A stretch of DNA of 64,000 nt from Turnera subulata (Eukaryota; Streptophyta; Magnoliopsida; Malpighiales; Passifloraceae), in the NCBI GenBank assembly GCA_028386065.3, contig JAKUCV010005619.1, positions 1 through 64,000 of the forward strand, written 5' to 3'. The notes beneath the pieces were generated by a model. That model did not search any database, had not been told where the DNA came from, and saw only the letters and a list, made by a program, of their open reading frames with translations. Position numbers and translations under genes: made by a program. How positions within the stretch are numbered: the stretch's first letter is position 1; each line of letters begins with the position of its first letter. Positions 49,301-59,300 of this stretch are shown here, in pieces.

Positions 49301-50374
49301 AAAATGAAAAAACATTATTGTTTCTATTTTCTTTTCCCTCAAAAATAAAAAAAAAAAACTTTAGAAGAAAAAAAAGAAAAAATAGACTCACTCGACTCCT
49401 TCCTCATCTCTCCCTTCAACCCCACCTAGTAAAAAATGGCGAGTCGGTCGCCGTCTGTCAAGGTCTGGGGTCTACTCCCTCCTCAGCCTCCAATACGGAG
49501 CATCTGCACGCCTGAAGAGGGACAACAGCGCCGCTGCCGAAGCACAGCCGCCACAAAGGCTGCCCGCACTTGGAGAAGGCGCCGCCGCTAGAGGAGATCA
49601 GGCCACCGTCTGCAGCAACGACGAGCGCCATCGCAGACAGTTCGCCGCCCACTCGTTCCGTTGCTCGCATCGACCGACGAAGGTGAAGGAGAGGAGCACT
49701 AGCATGAAGGAGCTCTCTGTGTTAATAGGCTAACCTAATCCAAACAAAAATCTCGGCAAAGCCCTCCACCTACCTACCTCTTCCTTTCCCATCGCCATCG
49801 TGGTTGGAGTAGCCATGGCAGAGGAAGAGATGGTGGGGGCCAAGGCAGCGCCGGTGGAGCGAGGGAGGTATGCAAGGGAGTGAAGGAGGCCGCGACATCG
49901 GAGAGGGAGTGAACGGCGGCGTTTATGGCTTCTGGATCGGGCTGTGGTGCAAGGAGGAAAACGAATGGATGATGCTGTCTATGGCTGCAAGGTGCGCGGC
50001 ATTTGGCGTGGTTGTTGTGGTCGGCGGCGAGCATCGTTGCCAATCCCTCTTCTCTTCTCCTTTTCTTTATTGCGTTTGGTCGCATCCCTTTACTTTTCTC
50101 TTCTCATTAGTTGTTGAATATTCTAATTGAGGTTTTTTGTGCTTGTGTTTGATGGTGATGTGTAGATTGTTGCAGATTATTGATTGTGTTGTTGGATTGG
50201 TTTCGGTGGGGTTGCTTTATTGTTGGAAACGTCGCCTAAGGTCCTGAGCTTGCAAGAGTGAGGGAGGGGGTTGAGGGATTTGGGGGAGGAGGTGTATTTC
50301 TAGACCTCTAAAAGCTACGGAGTCTAGCAGACAGTGCTGTGGCGGTGGACGACGCAGGTGGGGAGGAGCACTTC

Positions 50375-50506
50375 TCACATGTTGCCAATGAAAGGCAAGC
50401 CCATATTACCAAGAGGGAGTGAGTACTGCATTTCTCCAAGCCCTGCTTCGTATACCCACCAATTCACTCTCTTTACTATCCATATCACTAGTCCCACCAC
50501 TGATGC
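50375..50506 (-). pseudogene. Captured ent-kaurenoic acid oxidase (CYP88A)-like N-terminal fragment
   Basis: Minus-strand codons from 50506 to 50378 read ASVVGLVIWIVKRVNWW, VYEAGLGEMQYSLPLG, NMGLPFIGNM and then TGA. This follows the N-terminal anchor and proline-rich hinge of CYP88A enzymes (pattern: WL..KVN.W.YE..LGE....LPPGD.GWPFIGNMW). The TGA sits exactly where the family has a Trp codon (TGG). Only about 43 codons are preserved and no haem-binding region exists, so it is non-functional cargo. CYP88A enzymes make gibberellin A12. The match is from memory of the family; another clan-85 P450 is possible. Confidence 0.65.
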
Positions 50507-50697
50507 TTGTTGTGGGGAGGGTTGTGGGAGGGAGTGAGTCGTTCACGGAGGAGGTGGGGGCGCTGCTGGCTCGCGTCGATGGTGGCTATGCGTCAGTGGT
50601 GTCGGCAGTGTTGGATTAGAGGTAGGAGAAGATGAGAGATTCAATGGTTTTGTTTTTTTTCATTTGGTTTATTTGTTTTTTTCTTTACTATAATAAT

Positions 50698-50980
50698 AAG
50701 AAGAAGAAGAAGAAGAGAAGAAGAAGAAGAAGAAGAAGAAGAAGAAGAGAAAAAAGTGGCCGGCGAGGAGGAGGAAGGAAAAGAAAAGAGAAAAGAAAGG
50801 AGAAGAAGAATAAGAAGAATAGAAACAATAGTGGGCGACGATGAGGAGGAAGAAAAAAGAAAAAAAGAAGAAGAAAAAAAAAGAAAAAGAGGAGGAGGAA
50901 GAGCATGGACGAAGGAAAAAAAACAAGAAGAAAAAAACAAGAAGAAAAAGAAAAGAAAAAAAAGATGGGTTGAGGAGGAA
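50698..50980 (+). repeat. Purine-rich (GAA/GGA)n tract inside MULE copy 2
   Basis: About 280 bases made almost entirely of A and G on the + strand, beginning with (AGA)n runs at 50698-50750. It creates long low-complexity ORFs on both strands (Lys/Arg/Glu-rich or Ser/Phe/Leu-rich) that are not genes. Confidence 0.92.
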
Positions 50981-51034
50981 TAGAAAATTAATTTGTTAAT
51001 AATTTTTTTACCTTTTTTTCTAAATTTGGAAAAA

Positions 51035-51248
51035 GAAGATAATGAAAAAATATTTAATGATTAGGATGCAGCCACGTGTCAACCATCCCAAGATTCCGTC
51101 AAAACATTTAATTGTAACCTAAGATTTCTAACGGAGGGGGTCAATTGCATGAAATTGGGAGTTCAGGTGGTTGATTGATGAAAAAAAAAGTTCAGGGGTT
51201 GACTCAAAAATAAACCAGAATACAGGGGGTCAAAATGTAATTAACCCC
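51035..51248 (-). repeat. Right terminal inverted repeat of MULE copy 2 (end type A)
   Basis: Inverted partner of the left TIR in its outer part. The inner block (aaaacatttaattgtaacct, aagatttctaacggagg) matches the left end of copy 1. G-box gccacgtgtc at 51071-51080. Confidence 0.85.
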
Positions 51249-51257
51249 CTAGGGATG
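51249..51257 (+). repeat. Right target-site duplication (CTAGGGATG) of MULE copy 2
   Basis: Exact copy of 49041-49049 immediately after the element's terminal aattaacccc. Confidence 0.93.
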
Positions 51258-53060
51258 CAATGGCTTACGAAGTCAACTTATGAACATAAAATAAATTATT
51301 TGCTTACCTCCATATATGCTTGAGATACAGACTAATGATTTCTTTCTATTTTTTTTTCCTTTTTCACTGGCATACCATAATCCTTTCCGTTTGCGGCCGT
51401 TGAAGTAAACTGAAAGGCCAAAAAACAATTTAATTTTCCATCGTTGAATTGGTGATGAGTTGATCAATTAAACAAAAACTTATCACCAACCGAATATTTG
51501 ACAATCTGGCTAATGTAACGCAAGAAGTAACAGTCATCCAAAGAATAACATTGACAATTTTAAAATATTAGTTAGTTTGTGTTAGGTACGTAGCAAAGTG
51601 GTTCCCATAGTATAAAACCCAAAATGTGCCCCATTAGCCTGCATGATCCATAGTTATTCCTCACCACCTGAAGGATTATGATATCCAATGAGTAGTAATA
51701 AAAAGAACTTGTCAGTTCCAAGCTTGATAGAAAGAATGAGTTGTTTTTCCTTTTTTTGGTAAATATATATATAGCCCACTGCTTTCGGTATTCAGACCTG
51801 GCAATGTACATGAAATGATGAAACCAAATGAACTCAGTCAAGGGGGTATGTATACAGATGCTTTTTTTAAGCCCCAAATTGAATGTCGATTTCGAAAACT
51901 TAGTGTGGTCAGCCATTTTTGTTTCTCCAGTGACAAGCTAATTGACGAAGCAATATTACGTCCTCATTTCGGGGACTGGATCCTTGGCGGCATTCCGTAG
52001 TACGTACATTCATATATAAATCTACCCTAGTTGCCATCGCAAGGGGGGGAAAGAAATCCATTAAAAAATTAATACACAAAAGAGAAATCTCGAGGGCTTC
52101 AATATCTAATAACAAGTGGTGGGTTCTGGTCAATGGCCAAATGTTTTCCAGGGATTTCACTCAAGGTTTCACCTTACAATAACCAGCATATAGGTCCATT
52201 ATGCTTTGATATAATTTCCTTACAGCCTGTATAGCATGTAACAGATCGACATTGGTTTCTTAGTGTTTTAATAAAGATCTTTCGTTAGCATCAAAAGAAA
52301 AACAAAAAAAAAAATCAGGGCTCAAGCAGCAAGAGCAAGCAAGAAGACTTACAGGCTTTGTGGAAGAAGCTTACTTAGACGGATGGAAACAAATATTAAT
52401 TATGTCAATGATTGAGGCTATATAAGTTACATTTTGTGCCCTTTTTCTTCAATTTGTTTGGCTTTAGGCTAAATAAGTTACAAAACCTACCCGTCTGACT
52501 GAGAGCAATAAGGTTTCGGCGGAACCGCGTCTCAAGGAATCGAAATGATGTTTCATTATTTTTGTCTCAGTCAAAGGTAAACCCTCCTTAAAAATTCCAC
52601 ATTGTTTGTCGCTACACCAAAGTCTTCGTCTTCGCATTTTGCTCTCTACAGTCATCAGTACCCTACCATCACACAAAACCAGCTATACCACCCCCAAGTC
52701 AACCACTTCGTTACACGTTTCTTCCATCTCGCCTTGATAATTAGTACGTACAATTAGTTTGTCAATTTCTGATCATATATTTATACGGAGGTTTTTAAAC
52801 GTACAATCTGGATAAACATCCCCCCTCTCTTAGTCCTAGAGAGCAAGTTGCACATTCTATTCACATATATATGCAAATTACATTTTTGTATTAGACAGTA
52901 AAGCGGCATTCCATTTCTTTCTATATAAAGATCTTCCATATAGTTAGTTCCACTACTCGCTAGCCATATAATACACATACCACTATACCTCTCGGCCAGT
53001 CCCCATTCCCAGCTGCCATCCTCTCTTTTCTTTCTTAAGCAAAGAGAGCGTATCAGCAAA
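51258..53060. other. Intergenic; 5' flank of the PLAC8 gene
   Basis: AT-rich DNA with no supportable gene. ORFs at 51572-51916, 51815-52000 and 52464-52676 lack recognisable domains. The last 300 bases should be the PLAC8 gene promoter (catatataatacac near 52965). Confidence 0.55.
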
Positions 53061-54571
53061 ATGGTGCGTCCTGAAGCAGATGCTTCCTCGTACCAAACTG
53101 ACCAACCCCATGAGTTTAACGTCCAACAAACTCAAGATGATTTCTCTCATGAACAAGCCATCAATGAAACTAGCCATTATGCCACAACCCCCGTAGACCA
53201 ATACCAAAACCAGTTCACTGAAACTCCCACGAATGACCCACAACAGCAACAACAGTACCAGCAACCACCGCCACCACCACAACAACAAGCAGCTCCACAG
53301 CAGTATCCGCCACCTCCACAAGCTAACCAGGCATACTCTTCTCAACCACCAACCCGGGCCGCACCCTACCCACCCCAGGCGCCACAAATCAGCCCAGTGT
53401 ATCCAAATGGGCCGAATCAGCCCGCAGCATACCCACCACAAGGCCCACAAGCAATTCCAGCCCAGCCAGTCCAGTTCCCACCCCGAAGCCCGCAAACCAA
53501 CCCGATGTACTCAGGTGGGCCTAATCAGCCTGCAGCATACCCACCACCACAAGGCCCACAAGCATTTCCTCCCCAGCAGGCAACGCCACCGCATTACCCT
53601 CAGGGCGGTCCTGCTGCCTACCAAGCTCCTCCACCGCAGGCAGTGCCTGTTTATAACATGCCACCACAATCTCCCCTTAAGCCTACACACGGGATTCCAG
53701 TGAATCAGATGCAGTCTTACAATGAGAATTGGAGCACAGGTTTATTTGATTGCATGGAAGACCCGTCAAATGGTATGATACATGGATTAAATTATTACTT
53801 TGTAGTAAAATATTACATTAGTAACCTAAAAGGGAAAAGACAAGTACTGAACGAGATTTACTGCTTTCAACCTTTTCAGCCCTAATCACAGCTTGCTTCC
53901 CATGCGTTACATTTGGTCAGATTGCTGAAATTATTGACAATGGCGGGACTCGTAAGTGAATATTTTTTTTTTGTTTGAAGCATATAATATATATTACGAA
54001 GACTGTATTTGCACAATCTCCAGTATTACTGATGCTATTTGCATATGTAATATTTTGTTTTGCAGCATGCGCAACTAGTGGATTGCTCTATGGCACGATC
54101 GGTTTTTGCATTGGAATGCCATGCCTAATATCTTGTGGCTACCGCACCAAGCTTAGGGCCAAGTATGGGCTCATGGAGTCTCCGGCGCCTGACTGGTTAA
54201 CTCATTGCATTTTTGAATGGTGTGCGCTTTGTCAAGAATATAGAGAGCTTCAAAACAGAGGCCTGGATCCTGCCATTGGTAAGAAATTAGAGGATAATCG
54301 ACCCACATCTTCAACCTTTTATAAATTTTAGTTAATATATCGGGCAGGAACGTGATATCAAACATGACGATCCTTTAATTAATTAATTCTGACTTGGGGC
54401 CTCTCTTTCACAACCTGATTTGGTTAGCAATGGGGGTTTGGCATGATTATTGATGAGGAACTAATCTCGGATAACTTTCTTTTAGGATGGCAAGGTAATG
54501 TAGCGAAGCAGAGCATGCAACAGGCTCAAATTGGTATGATGCCACCAATGAACCAGAGAATGATGCCCTGA
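53061..54571 (+). CDS. PLAC8 (cys-rich) family protein with Pro/Gln-rich N-terminal extension
   Basis: Four exons: 53061-53772, 53880-53951, 54066-54278 and 54486-54571; 360 residues. Residues 1 to about 215 are low-complexity and rich in Pro, Gln, Tyr and Ala, with an internal repeat (GPNQPAAYPPQGPQA and GPNQPAAYPPPQGPQA). The PLAC8 domain follows: NENWSTGLFDCMEDPSN, ALITACFPCVTFGQIAEII, a hydrophobic CATSGLLYGTIGFCIG, CGYRTKLRAKYG and EWCALCQEYRELQNRG, ending with a Met/Gln-rich tail. PLAC8 proteins (PCR, FWL/CNR families) are membrane-associated and linked to Cd/Zn transport or organ size control. Which role applies here is unknown. The extension is longer than in PCR-type members of 150-200 residues. 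Related PLAC8 genes sit next to CASP in Arabidopsis (recalled). Confidence 0.9.
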
Positions 54572-56328
54572 TGAGAATATATAAATTCAAGATTTGGATG
54601 TGTGTTTTGCTTGCCTATAATTTTTCTGTTATCTGCTTTTCTCATCTGCTTTTGATTTTAATCGCTAATTTATTCAGCTCCCTTGGGGGCAAAAAAAAAA
54701 CACCATGGTGCTACTGCTACCTTTGTAAGATTTGGAAGTTTATTCTATTAAGTGTAAGATAATGATGTTGTAATTTTATCTCAATGAGGAAGTTATATTT
54801 TTTATCAAACTTTTAAAAGAAAAAAGTTACTGGTCTTGAGTATCAAGTATAGGTTGTGAGGCATTTAATTTTACCAAAACTAAAAGTGGATTTGAGATTC
54901 AACCGTTTTGTTATTTTTTTGGGACATTTTGAGATTCAACCGTTGACGGCTGATTTGTGTGGGGCCGTGGGGGCATGGTCGGCTGTAACGACTAACGCGG
55001 GTTGTTTTTTCCCTAGCCAAATGATCCATCCATCATTAACAACGTAATACTATTACTATTTGGCATCTCTCTTGGATTGAATTTTAAAAAAGTGATGAGT
55101 TCGATCTCAAAAGGAGAATTAAAGGTGGTTTAGGGATTGAGGTTGTGAATAATTTATGAAATTTCGTTGTACCAAGAAAAAAAAAAACATTATATTATTT
55201 ACAGAGATTCGTTAAAAAAAGCCTAGTGGGAAAGTCAATCAAGTGGGATCAAGCGAGAATGGTCAACGAACAAAAGCCTTGTAAAGTGATGAACTTGGGG
55301 TTATGCTCCGCTGAAACGAAGAGTTGATTATGCTTGCCCATTGGTTGGATGATGGATAAAAGATGTAGAGTCACCAATCATGAGTTTTGTTCGCCTGTTT
55401 GCAATATAGCCGACCTGTTATCACTACATCGTTACGCATCCACATTGAGGCAGATATGACCTGAATGGGAGGATCAACGGCTACCTTTTTTCTGTTCGGA
55501 GAGACCACGGCAATTCAAGTATTAACCGTACTAAGAAAAATGTATCATCTAAAAGGATTTTTTTTGAACAAAATCTGTGTGTATAAATTTGGACCGGACC
55601 AGCTAGTAGAAACCGGGATACTTGTGATCCGACAACTTTTCTGAATTAATACTTTCTTTATAAATTAGTCTGTTGAACCGAACTTTCACCCCGATTAATT
55701 TGAAAAACCAAACCAGCTCGACTGGGTCGATTGCCAGTCCATGTTTAACAACCTTGGAGAATATGTAAGCGAGATTTACTTTCTTTTTCTTTTAAAAATA
55801 GAAAAAAATAGTAAAGCAAGGTCAGCTCATATTTATGGACTCTTCCGATGTTGCGATCCATCTGTTTGTCAATGTAGGTGGCAGCAAAAATTCCGAAACA
55901 TAGTTAAGGAAGACTTCCTTTTTGGTCAATCAAAAAAAAAACAAAATAGAGATTCTATTTTTTTTTTTTTGTCGAAGAAAATAGAGATTCTATAAGGTTA
56001 GATAAAAATGAAAAAGTTATATCAACGCTCTTCTTCGTTTTCTCTTCTTGACTCCACAGCCTCAATCAACGCTCAACAACAAATGCTATCTCATATGTTC
56101 AGATCATTCCGTAGCCCTAATTTTATATAGCACAATGCTCAACAGAATGAAAATTAAATACAAGCGCTCTTGTTACATGTCGATTGCTCTCCATGATGCA
56201 AAATTTGCATTGTATATTGCGAATGCTTTCACTGATAATATACAGAAGCCAGGTGCTTTACGCAATCCTCACTATAGACGTTTATCAATTAGACAACTAC
56301 AAAGGACCAAAAATGATATGATACAGAA
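54572..56328. other. Intergenic between PLAC8 and SCD1 (convergent 3' flanks)
   Basis: PLAC8 3'-UTR-like DNA, AT-rich sequence and one probable dispersed-repeat end (55588-55760). No gene supported. Confidence 0.5.
55588..55760. repeat. Probable dispersed-repeat end (ccgg/ggtcgattgccagtc class)
   Basis: Words such as accggaccagctagt, aaccaaaccagctcgac, gggtcgattgccagtcc and tttaacaaccttgg resemble the ends of common eudicot dispersed repeats that read 'accggtcgaaccgg...'. No element boundaries, TIRs or duplications were defined, so the class is open. Confidence 0.3.
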
Positions 56329-59300
56329 CTAAATGTTGATGGTTGCTTCCCATAACCTTAGCACTCCATTACGACCACCACTGCAAATCCTTTTCCTTTC
56401 AAGATCAGAAGACACACACCTCACCTGGACACCACAAATGAGGTCAGAACAAGCTAGTGAAACAAATGACAACTTCAAACTTGACATACTTAACCAACTG
56501 TCACATGGAACAAAACCAATACCAAGCCATAAGGATGTAGAACTCACACATGAAGTGTGGAAGAAAAGAGTTACAGAGCAAAGAGGAAGCAAAAAAGGAA
56601 CAATTACAACACCTAACCAAACTACTTGGCAGCAACATCGGTAGTAGTAATCATAGTGCCATTAGGGTAGACAAAATTCTGTATATACCACTCAAAAGTC
56701 TGTAAAAGAGAGGCCAAAAGCTTTAACTCTTTCAGCATGCTGAAAGGAAAAGCCTTTTAAATAAGATGAAAACTTGGCAAGAAGCTAAGGCATTTTCCAT
56801 GGAGGTAGGCAATTTGCAAATAAATTTCATAAATGTGCATTCTACAAACTTTCTTTTTATGCATGGATGGAGGTCTTAAAAATTAGAGCAAACTTCATTC
56901 ATGTCTTCACCAAATAGCACTGAAGAGATTATCAAAATCATCCCAAAGACTCGAACACATGTATTGGACATGCCAAAAGAGGCCAAAACTGAAATATTAC
57001 TCCAGACACTTGATGGATAACTATATTGGTAGTGCTGTCAAGCTGAGTGCATATAAATATCCCACGAATGAACAAGAAACATAGTTATATGTTTTGAAAG
57101 ATTGAATACAAAATACAAAGTGACATTGTGATAAGACAATTTGATAATGGAGAAACAAGGGTAACAGCAAAGTCAAACAAGCACAGAAAAAGAGTAATAC
57201 CATCGCAACGGTCCTTTGAGGTGTTCTGTAGAGTTGCCATCCAGCCATTTTCGGTCCCGAGCTAGACAAGCCACCAAGTCTTTCTTGAGATCGATGGAAA
57301 AGAGACATAGAGTTGTCAGCAGCTCCAATTCCCAACCAATTTTCCCCAGCATTAATAGACAATATAGAAGAATTATGAATAGTAACATTCTTCACACATC
57401 TTACACCTCCTGCAGAAATGGAATGATAAGATGTTCTTAATGGCACTTCAGTCAGAGGAAAAAGGAAAAATTATTCACTAGAATGGGGATTGCCCAAATA
57501 CCACATCATGTAGGCACAAAAACAAGCCATGACAAATTGGTATCTGAAATCCCAATATACATTCAAGAAAACAAAAAACAAGGATAGCTTTTTGTAGGAT
57601 TAAAATGGAGAAAAAGCCTGCTAATTAGTAATTCTAAACTTCCCCTTATCTAGAAGACAGACAAGTCAAATCGCAGTACCATGTTCTGGTGTCTGCCAAA
57701 AGCCAAACTTTAGCTTCTTCCAAGACTTATGTGGGAAAGTAAATACAGTCAAAATAGTAATAATCAATTGAAGGATTCAGTCGTTCCTATGCTTAAAGTT
57801 TCTTCCAGAAAAAAGCAAGAATGGCATAAGCTCAATGAGCGTGGGTTAATGCCATTAAAAGCTCTTATATTTGAGAGCCATCAAAATTTTGGAAAAGGAA
57901 CTGTTAATATGAAATAAATGTTTTTCTCATGCTAAAAAAAATTAATATGAACATCCTTTGTGAATAATATATATTCTGATGCAATTTTGACTAACTGAAT
58001 CCATGAATCAGACAAATAAAACTTTAACAGATCTCAAGTAGAAAAAGTAAGGAATAATAAGAACTCTATGACGACTCATACCATCCCCATTCTCCCAAAA
58101 TCGGACCAGTCCATCAGTTGAACCTGAAAAGAGAAATTTGAGTGCACGGCATAAGCTTTTGGTCATTGGTACTACAGCTAAATCTGATATAATCAAAGTA
58201 CTTATTTCCCAAACAACAAAGGGGCCCAGATAGGAAAAGACCTGTTTATTGTAATTAAAACAAAAAATAACAGATACCAATGTGCCACCAACCTGTTATT
58301 ATTCCCCTGTCTGACAAAGAATACTCAACACATAATATCGGACCAGCATGACAAGCTAAAACAGCATCACACGTCCCTCGTGAAACAGACCATACTCTTG
58401 CAGTCCAATCATCACAACCAGTAATCATAGTGTCTCCCACCATTCTAATTGATCTGCATATAAAAAAGATGTGTAAGAATTATGACTAAGAAACATGACA
58501 AGACATATGCTCCTTAAGCTCACCTGATCCACTTTGAGTGCCCTAAAAGCTTGTGCATCTGCTTGCCAGCACGAATATCCCATATGTTTGCAACTCTGCA
58601 AGTATCACCACATCAAAGTTTCAGTTCTTCAATTGCAGGAAAAGGATACAAAATCCAGAGTATGCAATAGCCAACAAAACTTGAAGTTTCATGATCTAAA
58701 TGACATACGCATCTCTACCACCAGCAGCCAAGATTCCTGTGGAATCGTCATACTCCATGCAGAGGACGGCACTAGAACAGCGGCCAACTGTTGCTACACA
58801 AGTATCAGTTCGAACGTCCCACATTTTCACAGTGCCATCATGCGCAGCAGTGAGGACACGTTCACCCGACAACATTCGGACACAGCTGACCTGCAAGGAA
58901 GTAGAACAGTTTTCGGTTACCCAATTGTAGGATAAAAGTCTCAGCTAATGCTTCAAAGGACCAATTCATTACAACAATTTATCAACAAACGCCATGATAT
59001 CAAAACAGGTGAAAAGAAAAGGGACAGGAATTGAACTTTCTTGGGGGAGGACCAAATTATCTGAACTGCTCAGTGTTGTCTCTATGACGATTATAATTCT
59101 AATAAAAAATGGTAGAAACAAATGTAAGGACAATATATCTGCAAATTCAACGAGCACATCAAGCTAGAGAACTTTCTCCTCCGCAATATATATAATTGCC
59201 AAGCATATAATACAAACTGTAATGTTCTATGCACAGTCAAGAAACTTGGTACAGGCAAACCTGAGCATCGTGGCCCTTTAGCTCCTCCAAAAGTTGGGAT

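Larger units (their letters stand above)
49050..51248 (-). mobile_element. Non-autonomous Mutator-like element (Pack-MULE type), copy 2
   Basis: A 2,199-base element starting gggttaattacattttgacccc and ending with its complement (ggtcaaaatgtaattaacccc), flanked by identical 9-bp direct repeats CTAGGGATG. TIRs of about 200-250 bases are shared with copy 1, but end types are swapped: the B-type block is on the left and A-type on the right, so it lies inverted relative to copy 1. The interior (about 49390-50690) is GC-rich and encodes no transposase. It includes a P450-like fragment on the minus strand (50375-50506), other unassigned GC-rich sequence, and a long purine-rich tract. The perfect duplication indicates a comparatively recent insertion. 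Confidence 0.88.

Noticed and set aside
50632..50983. Several ORFs of 70-99 codons rich in Lys/Arg/Glu (+) or Ser/Phe/Leu (-)
   Set aside because: Artefacts of the purine-rich low-complexity tract in MULE copy 2; homopolymeric composition in every frame and no domain.
52983..53495. 170-codon minus-strand ORF rich in Trp/Leu and the 156-codon + ORF at 53233-53703
   Set aside because: Both are shadow frames of the Pro/Gln-rich PLAC8 exon 1; codon repetition (cca, caa) keeps other frames open. The PLAC8 frame splices into a recognisable domain.
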